Notes under the pieces: model-generated
Databases searched by the model: none
Seen by the model: only the letters and a program-made list of their open reading frames with translations
Told to the model about the DNA's origin: nothing
Made by a program: the position numbers and the translations under genes
In this document: in pieces, positions 9,318 through 19,030 of the stretch
Position numbering within the stretch: position 1 is the first letter of the stretch
Layout of the letters: the number at the start of each line of letters is the position of its first letter
Assembly (NCBI RefSeq): GCF_000340885.1
Contig: NC_020291.1
Location: forward strand, 6,077,501-6,141,500
DNA length: 64,000 bases
Direction of reading: 5' to 3'
DNA from: Clostridium saccharoperbutylacetonicum N1-4(HMT)
GTDB lineage: Bacteria > Bacillota > Clostridia > Clostridiales > Clostridiaceae

Positions 9318-10604
9318 TTAGTTAAAAAATTCTGTGAAAGCCTTTATTGTGTACTCATTATCAGCTACAGATGCTAATTCTCTTACTGAATGCATGCTTA
9401 ATACTGGCGCTCCCATATCTATTACAGGTATATTTAGCTTTGCTGCAGTAATTGGCCCTATTGTTGTTCCACCTCTTAAATCTGATCTATTTACAAATAC
9501 TTGGCATGGTACTTGAGCTTTTTCGCATACTGCTTTAAATATCGCACTTGCGTAACTATCTGTTGAATAACTTCCTGATGCTGCAATTTTAAGTACTGGT
9601 CCTTTTCCTAATAAAGGCTTACTTGTTGGATCACATTTTTCTGTATAGTTTGGATGAATGGCATGAGCTAAATCTGCTGAAATCATTATCGAATTGCTTA
9701 CTGCTCTTCTAAATTCTTCTCTTTCTTTTTTTAGACCTAAACTTATTCTCTCTAAAATATTTTCCAAGATAGAAGAATTTGCTCCTTGCTGTGTTAAACT
9801 TCCTATTTCTTCATTATCTAATGCCACTAACACCTTAGTTGCTTTAATTGGATTACTGTTTATTAATGCTTTCAATCCTGCAAATACCATCCAAAGGTCA
9901 TCTAACCTTCCACATGAAATAAATTCATTATTAAGTCCAACTGTCATACCTTCTGCATATTCATATAAGAATAAATCAAAATCTAAAATGTCTTCTGAAT
10001 CTACTTTTAATGATTCTGAAATCAATTTAAGTAAATAATTATCTTTTTCTAGTTTATCCTCTACTATTGTAAATAATGGTAATACATCTTTTTGTTTATT
10101 GTATTCGTAACCTTCATTCACACTTCTATTCATATGTATTGCCAAGTTAGGAATGATTAAAACTGGTTTATTAATATCCACTAAACTTACTTTTGGTGCA
10201 AATGGATTCTCTCCTTTTAGTGTAACTCTTCCTGCTATACTCAAAGGTCTGTCAAACCAAGTGCTAAGTATTGGTCCACCATAAACTTCAGTATTTAATT
10301 TTAGATAATGTCCCTCAACTAACATTTCAGGATTTGGCTTTATTCTAAAACCAGGTGAATCAGTATGTGCTCCTATTAATCTAAATCCATCTTCTTCAAT
10401 TTCGCCTGTTCCAATTTCAAAGGCTATTACTGCAGAATTATTTTTTGTAATATAATATTTTCCACCTTTTTTTAATTCCCATTGATCTTCTTCTTTTATT
10501 TCAGAATATCCTTGATTATTTAAAATATTTTTAATTTCTTGAGCACCTTGAAATGCTGTTTTACTTTTATTTATAAAATCTATTAATTCTTGTCTATTAC
10601 TCAT
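9318..10604 (-). CDS. M18 family aminopeptidase
   Basis: 428 residues from ATG 10604, chosen because GGGAGAGGTG lies 7-8 nt upstream; an in-frame start at 10634 lacks a site. It is a cytosolic, metal-dependent aminopeptidase of the aspartyl aminopeptidase/ApeB type, releasing N-terminal residues from peptides. Metal-site motifs are visible: GAHTDSPGFRIKPNP near residue 90, LDNEEIGS near 265, and MHSVRELAS near the C-terminus. Length fits the family (about 430). It appears to be followed only by a small membrane ORF. Substrate preference cannot be read from sequence. Confidence 0.93.
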   Translation of the reverse strand: MSNRQELIDFINKSKTAFQGAQEIKNILNNQGYSEIKEEDQWELKKGGKYYITKNNSAVIAFEIGTGEIEEDGFRLIGAHTDSPGFRIKPNPEMLVEGHYLKLNTEVYGGPILSTWFDRPLSIAGRVTLKGENPFAPKVSLVDINKPVLIIPNLAIHMNRSVNEGYEYNKQKDVLPLFTIVEDKLEKDNYLLKLISESLKVDSEDILDFDLFLYEYAEGMTVGLNNEFISCGRLDDLWMVFAGLKALINSNPIKATKVLVALDNEEIGSLTQQGANSSILENILERISLGLKKEREEFRRAVSNSIMISADLAHAIHPNYTEKCDPTSKPLLGKGPVLKIAASGSYSTDSYASAIFKAVCEKAQVPCQVFVNRSDLRGGTTIGPITAAKLNIPVIDMGAPVLSMHSVRELASVADNEYTIKAFTEFFN

Positions 10605-10863
10605 TTGTTTACACCTCTCCCTTTTTAATAACAAAAAACTACTTTACTATTATATACCTTTATTACTAATATTAAAATATTTCTTAATAATTATTAATTC
10701 TCAATCATCAATTGCCAATTCAATTCTCATATGGCCTTAATTTGATAGGACTTACATACTTCAAAAATTTTATACATTTCTATAAAGAGTCAAGATAATC
10801 CATAAAATAAAATTGTCAACCCAAAGTAAAACCCTTCACATATCAGGTGCATATAAAATACAA

Positions 10864-10903
10864 AAAAGTTGGCATATACATACAATATCCACCAACTTTT
10901 ATA
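10864..10903 (-). terminator. Hairpin terminator downstream of dapA
   Basis: AAAGTTGG pairs with CCAACTTT across an 18-19 nt loop, and the minus-strand 3' side continues into TTTTTT. It lies about 180 nt after the dapA stop. The loop is long, so efficiency is uncertain. Confidence 0.5.
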
Positions 10904-10995
10904 ATATTTAAATTCTATTTTAAGATATGTAAGTTCTAATTAATATCGTACATCTCAATTAAAAAAATTCTCAAAGAAAAATAAATATAAAAACC

Positions 10996-11033
10996 CTACA
11001 TTTGGCTACATGAACTTTTTCTTTAGATCTTTT
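10996..11033 (-). repeat. Single inverted copy of the 36-bp repeat
   Basis: CTACATTTGG followed by CTACATGAACTTTTTCTTTA is the reverse complement of units in the tandem array at 18811-19030. Confidence 0.55.
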
Positions 11034-11078
11034 TGACTAATTGATAATTGAGCATGAACATTAATAATTGAAATATAT

Positions 11079-11963
11079 TTAAATGAGCTTATATTTATGC
11101 AGTTCTTCTTTTAATATTTCTAAATTCTTGCCTTCCATAGGGAATAACGGCATTCTTAATGGCCCAACATTATATCCCATAAGACCCAAAGCTGTCTTTA
11201 CTGGAATAGGATTTACTTCTATAAACAATGCATTTATAAGTTCTAAATATTCTGTTTGAAGTTTACTGCTTTCTTCTAATTTACCCTCAAAATAAAAACT
11301 ACAAATATCATGTGCCTCCTTAGGCATAACATTTGAGAAAACAGATATTACTCCTTTTCCTCCAAGAGATAAAATAGGAAGAATTTGATCATCATTTCCA
11401 GAATAAATATTAAGTTCATCCTTACATAAAGCTTTTATCTTTGCAACAGCTGAAAGATCCCCACTAGCTTCTTTTGTTGCAACGATACGCGGATGCTTAG
11501 CTAACTCAACATATGTTTCTGGTGCTATGTTAACCCCTGTTCTTGATGGAACATTATATAAAATAATTGGAATATTAACTCTGTCTGCAATATAATTATA
11601 ATGCTTTATTAGACCACTTTGAGTAGTTTTATTGTAATATGGAGTAACTATTAATAGTGCATCTACTCCAACACTTTCAGCATATTTAGAAAGCTCTACT
11701 GCATAAATTGTATCATTAGAACCTGTCCCTGCGATTACTGGAACCCTCTTGTTTACATACTCTACTGTAAATTTTATAACTTCCCTATGCTCATCATCTG
11801 TCATAGTAGAAGACTCACCTGTAGTTCCTGCAATTACTATTGCATCACTTCCATTCTCTATATTAAAATCAATTAACTTTTTTAATTCAGAGAAATTAAT
11901 ACCATCTTCTGTAAAAGGTGTAACAATTGCAACTGCTGCACCTGTAAATATAATATCCTTCAT
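11079..11963 (-). CDS. dapA: 4-hydroxy-tetrahydrodipicolinate synthase
   Basis: 294 residues, the normal DapA length. It condenses pyruvate with aspartate semialdehyde, the first committed step to diaminopimelate and lysine. Visible motifs: GTTGES near residues 46-51, VTPYYNK near 106-112, YNVPSRTG at 136-143 and the Schiff-base lysine K164 in ATKEASGD. AAGGGGG lies about 10 nt before ATG 11963. It stands alone on the minus strand, 14 kb from lysA. No lysine riboswitch was seen upstream of it, unlike lysA. Confidence 0.95.
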   Translation of the reverse strand: MKDIIFTGAAVAIVTPFTEDGINFSELKKLIDFNIENGSDAIVIAGTTGESSTMTDDEHREVIKFTVEYVNKRVPVIAGTGSNDTIYAVELSKYAESVGVDALLIVTPYYNKTTQSGLIKHYNYIADRVNIPIILYNVPSRTGVNIAPETYVELAKHPRIVATKEASGDLSAVAKIKALCKDELNIYSGNDDQILPILSLGGKGVISVFSNVMPKEAHDICSFYFEGKLEESSKLQTEYLELINALFIEVNPIPVKTALGLMGYNVGPLRMPLFPMEGKNLEILKEELHKYKLI

Positions 11964-12240
11964 ATAAGTTTGCCCCCTTGAATATTTTCACTCTTTATTA
12001 TAACACAGTAAAGTTACACTATAAACTTATAATATGTATAATTATAAATTTTATTATCCACAATTTATTATTAAAAATAGAAAATTCCATATTGCTAATT
12101 TACAATTAATCATTGAACCCTTATAATTGATAATTACCCATTGACTCATATATTTTTTAATATTGAATATGCTATTAATATTGTAAACTGTTATAATTAT
12201 AAATAAGTTTTGTTTTATAAAAGATTGGAGTGCTATTTAA

Positions 12241-13416
12241 ATGTTTTTTAATTTAATTGTTAACAAATTTATAAAAGATAATACAAATTTAAAAGATGAT
12301 AAAGTTAGAAATTCCTATGGTATTCTCGGAGGAATCATTGGGATTCTAGTTAATATAGCTTTATTTGTAATAAAATTTATTGTTGGTCTACTAGTATCAA
12401 GTATAGCCATCATGGCAGATGCATTTAACAACTTATCTGATGCTGCATCTTCATTAATAACAATTTTAGGTTTTAAACTTTCAAACAAACCTGCTGATAA
12501 AGAACATCCCTTTGGTCACGGAAGAATCGAGTATCTTTCTGCATTGATTGTTGCCTTTATGGTAATGTTAGTTGGTTTGCAATTTATTAAATCCTCATTT
12601 GATAGAATAATTAATCCAACCCCTGTAACCTTTGAATTAATTCCATTCATATTATTATTTGTATCTATATTTTTTAAGATTTGGCTATCAAGGTTTAATA
12701 AATTCATGGGAGAAAAGATTAATTCTGCTGCTTTGAAAGCTTCTTCTACAGATGCCTTGGGAGATGTTTTCACCACTAGCTGCGTTGCGATTTCATTTTT
12801 AGCTTCTAAATTCACAACCTTACCTATAGATGGATATATTGGAATGCTTGTTGCATTATTTATTGTTTATTCAGGTTTTAATTTAGTTAAAGATACTATA
12901 AATCCACTTTTGGGCGAAGCTCCAGATCCTGAACTCGTTGAATCTATAAAAAGAATGGTTGCTTCCTATGACAATATTCATGGTACCCATGATTTAATAA
13001 TTCATAATTATGGTCCTGGTAAATGTATGGCATCTATTCATGCTGAAATTCCAAGTGATGTAAATATTATTACTATTCATGAAATAATTGATAAAGCAGA
13101 GAGGGAGATTTCTGAAGTTCTAAAGATATATTTAGTAATACATATTGATCCTATTTGTGTCATTGAAGGAGAGTCACAAGCAGCTTTTGAAGAAATTTTA
13201 TCTATAATAAAAAAATATGACTATATAGAGTCTTTACATGACTTTAGAGTAGTTGGTGAAGGCGAAGTTAAAAATTTAATTTTTGATATAGTAATTAATC
13301 CACCAAAAAACTTTTCAATTACTGATGATGAAATAATTAATAATATCTCCACTGAATTAAAAAAATGTCATTCATCTTATAATTGTGTAATAACTATCGA
13401 TAGACATTTTTCTTAA
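12241..13416 (+). CDS. Cation diffusion facilitator family metal exporter
   Basis: 391 residues from ATG 12241 with TTGGAGTG about 9 nt upstream. CDF proteins exchange divalent cations (zinc, iron, manganese or cadmium) for protons across the cytoplasmic membrane. The N-terminal half has six probable helices with the site motifs DAFNNLSDA (helix 2) and SSTDALGD (helix 5), plus EHPFGHGRIEY between them. The C-terminal cytoplasmic domain runs from about residue 215 and extends beyond the usual ~300 aa to a second ferredoxin-like segment (ILSIIKKYDYIESLHDFRV). Monocistronic as far as can be seen. The metal cannot be assigned. Confidence 0.92.
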   Translation: MFFNLIVNKFIKDNTNLKDDKVRNSYGILGGIIGILVNIALFVIKFIVGLLVSSIAIMADAFNNLSDAASSLITILGFKLSNKPADKEHPFGHGRIEYLSALIVAFMVMLVGLQFIKSSFDRIINPTPVTFELIPFILLFVSIFFKIWLSRFNKFMGEKINSAALKASSTDALGDVFTTSCVAISFLASKFTTLPIDGYIGMLVALFIVYSGFNLVKDTINPLLGEAPDPELVESIKRMVASYDNIHGTHDLIIHNYGPGKCMASIHAEIPSDVNIITIHEIIDKAEREISEVLKIYLVIHIDPICVIEGESQAAFEEILSIIKKYDYIESLHDFRVVGEGEVKNLIFDIVINPPKNFSITDDEIINNISTELKKCHSSYNCVITIDRHFS

Positions 13417-13569
13417 TAAGTCCTATAACAATAATTATTTATTTTCATCACATTCTATTTGATAAAAATTATTTATTCATAATTTGAAATTAAAATCACA
13501 ATATATGTTAAATAAAATAAATCTATGCTATGATTTTGTTATTAATATTGTTTTTAAGGGGGTAAAAAT

Positions 13570-14340
13570 GTGAAATGTCCACATTGCGAGGAAGAATTAG
13601 GCCTTAATAATATCTGCATAAATCCTGTATGCTCATATTTTGGAACTGAAATAAAATTTTCAACTGATTCTGATAGAAATAATATAAAAAATGATACTCA
13701 AAATTATTCAAATATTAAAACTACTGCAAGCAATTCTTTTGAGTATACTCATAGATATTCTGATAAAAACTCTCAAACTTATAATAATATAGACAAGCAA
13801 TCTACAGATAATTATTTTAAAGGTAACAATTGTATATCTAAAGAAGAATTAACTACATTTATAGGTAACAATGCTAATTATTATTTTAAATACATTGGTA
13901 AAATAAGAACTAATAATAAATTTTCTTCTTGGAATTGGCCTTGTTTTTTTCTTAATTCTTATTGGTTATTGTATCGTAAATTATATCTTCCAGCAGCTAT
14001 ATTGATTGGTATAAATTTTGCTTCATCAAAAATATTAGGCCACAAAACTTATTTATTTTTTATACTTATGTTACGTATTATAGTAACTATTTTTGCAAAT
14101 AGTATTTATCTTAATCATTGCAAACAAAAAATCACAAAAATTAAAGCATCTATGTCATCTTTGAGCGAAATTCAATATTCTCAATACTTAAGAAAATTAC
14201 GCAAAAAGGGTGGTGTTTCCTTAGCTGCCCCTATTTTTCTCCTTATAGTATCTATATTAGTTACTATAATTTATATCATTATATCCTTATCAACTATGTC
14301 TAAAGCACCTGGTTTTTATTCTGGTTCTTATTATCTATAA
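13570..14340 (+). CDS. Zinc-ribbon DUF2628 membrane protein
   Basis: 256 residues from GTG 13570, with AAGGGGG about 8 nt upstream; the ATG two bases earlier is immediately followed by a stop. Residues 3-21 hold a zinc-ribbon pattern (CPHC...CINPVC). A polar, Asn/Ser-rich linker follows, then FIGNNANYYFKYI and SSWNWPCFFLNSYWLLYRKLYLPA, the hallmark of DUF2628. Two or three hydrophobic helices follow, and the tail is SGSYYL. Function is unknown for the family; such proteins look like small integral membrane proteins with a cytosolic metal-binding tip. Confidence 0.8.
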   Translation: MKCPHCEEELGLNNICINPVCSYFGTEIKFSTDSDRNNIKNDTQNYSNIKTTASNSFEYTHRYSDKNSQTYNNIDKQSTDNYFKGNNCISKEELTTFIGNNANYYFKYIGKIRTNNKFSSWNWPCFFLNSYWLLYRKLYLPAAILIGINFASSKILGHKTYLFFILMLRIIVTIFANSIYLNHCKQKITKIKASMSSLSEIQYSQYLRKLRKKGGVSLAAPIFLLIVSILVTIIYIIISLSTMSKAPGFYSGSYYL

Positions 14341-14369
14341 GAGCATGATACTAAAACAATACATATAGA

Positions 14370-14536
14370 TGTGTTTTAAATAAATGTTGGTGATATTGTT
14401 TTATAGTTTATAGTTTATAGTTTATTTTTAATTCTACATTAAAATGCTCAAGTATCTATTGTCAATGATCTGTAATTGATCCTAGGACAATTTATACTTG
14501 AGCATTTATTATATAACAACATTTATTTTAAACAGC
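14370..14536. mobile_element. MITE with the terminal repeats of the IS1595-like element
   Basis: The left end GTGTTTTAAATAAATGTTG and the right end (reverse complement GCTGTTTAAAATAAATGTTG) match the ends of the IS at 7696-8854, but only about 130 bp lie between them and nothing is coded. The interior has an inverted repeat (ATGCTCAAGTAT ... ATACTTGAGCAT, about 14451-14504) and a short TTTATAG tandem. Mobilisation in trans is inference. Confidence 0.6.
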
Positions 14537-14654
14537 TTAACATAAACTATAATTATTAATGTTCAGTTATCAATTATTAGGGAAATCCCCTAAGTATTTC
14601 TTCAATTGATATGTTCAATCTTTATTAGAAATTATATATAATTTTTTAAAGGTA

Positions 14655-15377
14655 TTATAGTACCTTTGATAAGAAGTCTATTGTACGTGGATTTTGTGGA
14701 TTCTTAAATACTTCATCTGGAGTTCCTGATTCTATTATTTTTCCGCCATCTATAAATAATATTCTATCTCCAACTTCTCTTGCAAATCCCATTTCGTGAG
14801 TAACAACTACCATTGTCATACCTTCCTTAGCAAGGTTTTTCATAACACTTAAAACTTCTCCAACCATTTCAGGATCTAAAGCTGAAGTTGGCTCATCAAA
14901 AAGCATAACATCTGGCTGCATAGCTAAGGCTCTAGCTATTGCAATTCTCTGCTTTTGTCCTCCTGATAATGAAGCAGGATATGCATCTATCTTATCCAAT
15001 AATCCTACCTTTTCTAATAGTGAAACAGCTATTTTCTTAGCTTCATCCTTTGACATTCCTTTTACTTTTATAGGTGCTAAACATATATTTTCACAAACAG
15101 TTTTATGAGGAAATAGATTAAAGTGTTGGAACACCATCCCCATCTTTTCTCTCATTTCATCTATATTGGTTGCTTTTGAAGTTATATCTTTACCTTCAAA
15201 AGTTATTGTACCTGAAGTTGGTTCATCTAATAGATTAAGGCATCTTAAAAATGTACTTTTACCTGATCCAGATGGTCCAATTATAACTACAACTTCACCT
15301 TTTTGAATATGCTCATCTATACCCTTTAATACTTTATTTTTTCCAAAGCTTTTATGTAAATCATTAACGTATATCAC
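14655..15377 (-). CDS. Polar amino acid ABC transporter, ATP-binding protein
   Basis: 240 residues, typical of GlnQ/TcyC-type ATPases that power uptake of polar amino acids. Walker [10 protein letters not shown] is at residues 34-42, the signature LSGGQKQR near 135 and Walker [13 protein letters not shown] near 158, with the switch histidine in VVTHEMGF. Its start overlaps the end of the upstream permease gene by 14 nt, which shows translational coupling. Last gene of the operon with substrate-binding protein, amidohydrolase and permease. Confidence 0.95.
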   Translation of the reverse strand: MIYVNDLHKSFGKNKVLKGIDEHIQKGEVVVIIGPSGSGKSTFLRCLNLLDEPTSGTITFEGKDITSKATNIDEMREKMGMVFQHFNLFPHKTVCENICLAPIKVKGMSKDEAKKIAVSLLEKVGLLDKIDAYPASLSGGQKQRIAIARALAMQPDVMLFDEPTSALDPEMVGEVLSVMKNLAKEGMTMVVVTHEMGFAREVGDRILFIDGGKIIESGTPDEVFKNPQNPRTIDFLSKVL

Positions 15378-16041
15378 TAGCTTTAAGCCTCCTTTCTACA
15401 TAACCCAAACCTCTTGTCAAAGTGAATGTTAATATAAAGTAAACTACAGCTGCAACAATTATTGGTTCTAATCCTAATGCTGTATTCCCCCTTACTATTC
15501 CTGCCTTAAACATAAGCTCTGCTACTCCTATGACAGAAACCTGTGATGACTCTTTAACTACAGAAATAAACTCATTTCCTAAAGCTGGCAATATATTTTT
15601 AAATGCTTGAGGTATTATTATTTCAAACATTGCCAATCTTTGATTCATACCTAAACTTCTTGCAGCTTCCATTTGCCCCTTATCTACTGCTTCAATTCCA
15701 GCTCTTATTATTTCAGATACATATGCAGCAGAATTTAATGCTAAGGCAATTACACCAACCAACAAATCTCCAATTGGAATATCCATTATTTTTGGCAGTC
15801 CATCAAGCGTAGGAAACCCAATATAAATTATATAGATTTGAACTAAAATCGGAGTACCTCTTACAAATTCAACATAAACTTTTGAAATTAATGATAAAGC
15901 TTTAATTTTAGAACGTCTTAAAAGCGATAATATTAATCCTAAAATAGTTCCGAATATAACTGCAAAAAAAGCTAATAAAATAGTTATTACTGCTCCTTTT
16001 AAATAATAATCATAATATTGATTTAAAAATGAAAAATTCAA
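15364..16041 (-). CDS. Polar amino acid ABC transporter, permease
   Basis: 225 residues, a HisM/TcyB-type inner-membrane permease with about five helices. The cytoplasmic coupling loop has the family motif [28 protein letters not shown] split around residues 105-132. A GAGGG-type site lies before ATG 16041. It follows the amidohydrolase gene by about 220 bp of repeat-rich DNA, so it may be in the same transcript or have its own promoter. Substrate is probably a polar or sulfur amino acid or derivative; not certain. Confidence 0.93.
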   Translation of the reverse strand: MNFSFLNQYYDYYLKGAVITILLAFFAVIFGTILGLILSLLRRSKIKALSLISKVYVEFVRGTPILVQIYIIYIGFPTLDGLPKIMDIPIGDLLVGVIALALNSAAYVSEIIRAGIEAVDKGQMEAARSLGMNQRLAMFEIIIPQAFKNILPALGNEFISVVKESSQVSVIGVAELMFKAGIVRGNTALGLEPIIVAAVVYFILTFTLTRGLGYVERRLKASDIR

Positions 16042-16261
16042 TTCTTTCCCTCCTAATTATTAATTTAGTAATGATCAATTATTAAGGCTCAATTGTCAAT
16101 AAACTCATTACCTCCACTGAAAACTCAGTATTAAGCTAATATTCAATAGTCTATTATCAACAATCACTCATCCATTATCATTGATAATTGACAATTGATA
16201 ACTGACAATTGCAAATTGATTCCTTGTCAATTATCACTGCTGAAAGGCCACTTGTCAATGC
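16042..16261. repeat. Dense patch of the AATTGTCAATTATCAATT-type dispersed repeat
   Basis: Many alternating copies of TTGTCAATTATCAATT-like words in both orientations lie between the amidohydrolase and permease genes. The patch can fold into several weak hairpins. Similar patches occur at most intergenic regions of the window. Confidence 0.5.
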
Positions 16262-17458
16262 TTAATTATTTACTTCTGATAAATAATCAATAGCTGCTTG
16301 TAAAAATAAAGCAACTCCCTTATATAATACCGAATCATCCATAAGATATTTTGAATTATGTGCTGGATATACTATTCCATCTTCAAATGCCATTGGATTA
16401 CATAACCTAAAATAGCAGCCTCTAACCCTTTCAAAGAAAAATCCTGCATCTTCTGCCCCCATATTATATTCCTTTTCAATATGAATTTCATCTTCTTTTA
16501 ATATTTTTTTCGAAGATTTTAGGAACAGGTTTACCATATTATCATCATTAACAACTCCAGAACATCCACCATCAAAATTCAATTCATAGTCTGCTCTCAT
16601 TAATTTGGTTAATCCTGATACAATTTCTTCTATTCTTCTTAATACATATTTTCTTGTTTCTGCATCTGTATTTCTTACAGTTCCTTTTACTTCTACAATA
16701 TCAGGAATAATATTATTAGAATTTCTTCCCCCTTGAATACTGCTAAAGCTTATAACCGTTGGTATAGTTTGTTTTATTTCTCTAGTTAAGATATATTGAA
16801 TATTGTTGATAATTAATGTAGCAATAGAAATTGGATCTATGCATAAATCTGGAGTGGATGCATGTCCCCCCTTGCCAATTATTTTCATATTAATTGGGTC
16901 TTCATATGCACTTACACTTCCATACTTAACCATTACATCTCCGTTTTTATAATCTTTTAAAGTATTCTCAACATGTAATGCTAAAATTGCATCCGCTTTA
17001 GGATTTTCTAAAACTCCATCTTCAATCATTGCTAATGCTCCGCCTGGTGCACATTCCTCGGATGGTTGAAATATTAATTTCACTTTTCCATTTATTTTTT
17101 CTTCATTTTCTTTAAGTATTTTAGCGACTCCAAGCAATATTGCCATATGTGCGTCATGACCACAAGCATGCATATTCTCATTTTCAGATTTAAAAGCTAA
17201 CTTTGTTTCTTCTTTAATTTCCAATGCATCCATGTCCGCTCTTATAGCAATTGTTTTCCCAGCTTTATTACCCAAAACAGCCGATATGCCAGAATGCTTT
17301 TCATATGTAGTATAAGCAACACCTATTTCATCTAATCTATTTTTCACATACTCACACGTACTTGGTAAATTCATGCCTATTTCTGGTATTTTATGAAGAT
17401 CTCTTCTCCATTTTACTATTTCCTCATTTAAATCAAAAGCTTCGCTCATTATATTCAT
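16262..17458 (-). CDS. M20 family amidohydrolase (N-acyl amino acid hydrolase type)
   Basis: 398 residues from ATG 17458, which has AGGATG about 10 nt upstream; GTG 17470 and ATG 17449 are in-frame alternatives. M20D enzymes are cytosolic, metal-dependent hydrolases removing acyl groups from N-acyl amino acids. Metal-site motifs are HACGHDAH near residue 100, PSEECAPGG near 133 and GAEDAGFF near 350. Its place between the substrate-binding and permease genes of an amino acid ABC transporter resembles Bacillus yxeMNOP. That suggests the operon imports an acylated or substituted amino acid, possibly a cysteine derivative, and deacylates it. This pathway role is inference from context. Confidence 0.92.
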   Translation of the reverse strand: MNIMSEAFDLNEEIVKWRRDLHKIPEIGMNLPSTCEYVKNRLDEIGVAYTTYEKHSGISAVLGNKAGKTIAIRADMDALEIKEETKLAFKSENENMHACGHDAHMAILLGVAKILKENEEKINGKVKLIFQPSEECAPGGALAMIEDGVLENPKADAILALHVENTLKDYKNGDVMVKYGSVSAYEDPINMKIIGKGGHASTPDLCIDPISIATLIINNIQYILTREIKQTIPTVISFSSIQGGRNSNNIIPDIVEVKGTVRNTDAETRKYVLRRIEEIVSGLTKLMRADYELNFDGGCSGVVNDDNMVNLFLKSSKKILKEDEIHIEKEYNMGAEDAGFFFERVRGCYFRLCNPMAFEDGIVYPAHNSKYLMDDSVLYKGVALFLQAAIDYLSEVNN

Positions 17459-17587
17459 TGCTATAATCACATCCTATCAATAATAAGTTAAGGCATCACA
17501 ATCTTAATATTTTAAGAAGTGTTGCCTTAAACTCTAATTTCTACTGTCTTAATTGTTTTATTAAATCATATTAACTACTATAAGTAA

Positions 17588-18436
17588 TTATTCTGCTAAT
17601 TTATTTGCATCTGTGAAAAGTTGTTTAATCTTATTTTCATCTTGTAATTTCTTTAAAGTTTTGTTTACTTCTGCTTTTAAATCCGAACCTTTTTTCATTG
17701 CTACTGCACATCCACCATCTGGATCTTTAACTTCTAAATTACTTGCAATTGCAATTCCTGGATTCTTTTGAACAGTTATATCTGCAACTGTTGATTCAAC
17801 TAAAACTGCATCTACTTTTTTATTCTTCAAATCTAATATTAAATCAGGAACTTTATCTAAAGATTTAATTTTATCTGCATCAAAGTTGTCCTTTGCAATA
17901 CCTTCTTGGATTGATCCCTTTTGAACTCCAATTTTCTTTCCTTTTAAGTCTTCAATTTTGCTTATTGAAACTTCTTCTCCTGATCTTAATATAAATCTAT
18001 GTGAAGCAACAAAATATATATCTGAGAAATCTGCATTTTGTTTTCTTTCTTCTGTTGGTGTCATTCCTGCAAACACCATATCAACCTTATCTGCTTGAAG
18101 CGCTACAAGTAATCCATCAAAAGCCATATCCTTCATTTCAAGTTCTACCCCTAAATCTTTTGCAAATTGCTTTGCAATTTCAATATCAAATCCAACTATT
18201 TGATCTTTTCCATCTATTTCTTTATGGAATTCATATGGTGCATAATCTGCACTTGTTCCAACAACAAGTTTTCCTTTTGACTTTATTGCTTCTAGTGTTG
18301 ATCCTGCTGTTTTTGTAGTTCCAGTTCCAGCATTACCTGTATCCTTTTTTTCAGTATTTCCGCAGCCAACCATACCTATTGCTAATGTTGTTACTGCTAC
18401 TACAGCTATTAATTTCTTTATTATTCCAATTTTCAT
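17588..18436 (-). CDS. Polar amino acid ABC transporter, substrate-binding lipoprotein
   Basis: 282 residues. The N-terminus has a lysine-rich signal peptide and lipobox GMVGC near residue 25, so the mature protein should be lipid-anchored on the outside of the membrane. A Gly/Thr-rich linker follows, then an SBP family 3 domain with VGTSADYAPYEF, GFDIEIAKQFAKDLG and FAGMTPTEERK. It binds the ligand and delivers it to the permease and ATPase encoded downstream. GGAGGGATAAAT precedes ATG 18436. First gene of the operon; no T-box or S-box was recognised in the leader. Confidence 0.95.
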   Translation of the reverse strand: MKIGIIKKLIAVVAVTTLAIGMVGCGNTEKKDTGNAGTGTTKTAGSTLEAIKSKGKLVVGTSADYAPYEFHKEIDGKDQIVGFDIEIAKQFAKDLGVELEMKDMAFDGLLVALQADKVDMVFAGMTPTEERKQNADFSDIYFVASHRFILRSGEEVSISKIEDLKGKKIGVQKGSIQEGIAKDNFDADKIKSLDKVPDLILDLKNKKVDAVLVESTVADITVQKNPGIAIASNLEVKDPDGGCAVAMKKGSDLKAEVNKTLKKLQDENKIKQLFTDANKLAE

Positions 18437-18727
18437 TATTTATCCCTCCGCTTTTCCATCACTAATCATTAGCATAATTATACACACATTTTTATATTTA
18501 TGCAATACTATTTTTTTAACTTTTTTGAATAAATATTAAAAATATCATTTTAATTTAATTATTTAAGTATACATAATATTCCTCAATAAATTATGTAAAT
18601 ATTTCTATAACTGCAGTATTCAAGCTAGCTTGGATCATTAGTTTAAGAGTAAGTATTGAAAATTTATAATTACAGATCATATTATTTTTAGTTTGCATAA
18701 TTGGTAAAAATTTATTCATAAAAATAG

Positions 18728-18762
18728 TAACAAGCTTGGAATTTCACCCCAAACTTGTCACC
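18728..18762 (-). terminator. Hairpin downstream of the helicase gene
   Basis: GTAACAAGCTTGG pairs imperfectly with CCAAACTTGTCAC. On the minus strand it is followed by TACTATTTTTATG. It is 340 nt beyond the helicase stop, so assignment is tentative. Confidence 0.4.
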
Positions 18763-18810
18763 ACTTTATTCATATTCAATTATCAATTTTCAATGATCAA
18801 TTAATTATAT

Positions 18811-19030
18811 AAGCTCAAAGAAAAAGATCAAATTTCCAATTGTAAAAACTCCAAGAAAAAAGTTCGTGCCGCCAAATATATAAACTCCAATGAGAGAGCT
18901 TATGTTTCCAAAGATTAAAGTTCCAAGGAGAAAGCTTATATTACCAAATACAAAAGCTCAAAGAGAAAGTTCATGTTTCCAAATGTAAAAGCTCCAGGGA
19001 GAAAGTTCATGTAACCAAATATAAAATTTG
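18811..19030 (+). repeat. Tandem array of six degenerate 36-bp units
   Basis: The approximate unit is AAAGCTCCAAGGAGAAAGTT followed by CATGTTTCCAAATATA. Copies differ at several positions. The last ends in CCAAATATAAAATTTGG, a small hairpin also present in the copy at 31237-31282. There are no unique spacers between units. Confidence 0.65.

Larger units (their letters stand above)
10605..11078. other. Intergenic region with repeats and a dapA terminator
   Basis: 474 bp without a gene. It holds two patches of the dispersed AATTGTCAATTATCAATT-type repeat (about 10690-10735 and 11038-11075), one inverted copy of the 36-bp repeat (10996-11033) and a hairpin at 10864-10903. Confidence 0.6.

Noticed and set aside
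18811..19030. Tandem 36-bp repeats as a CRISPR array
   Set aside because: Units abut without spacers, differ from each other, and no cas genes are near.
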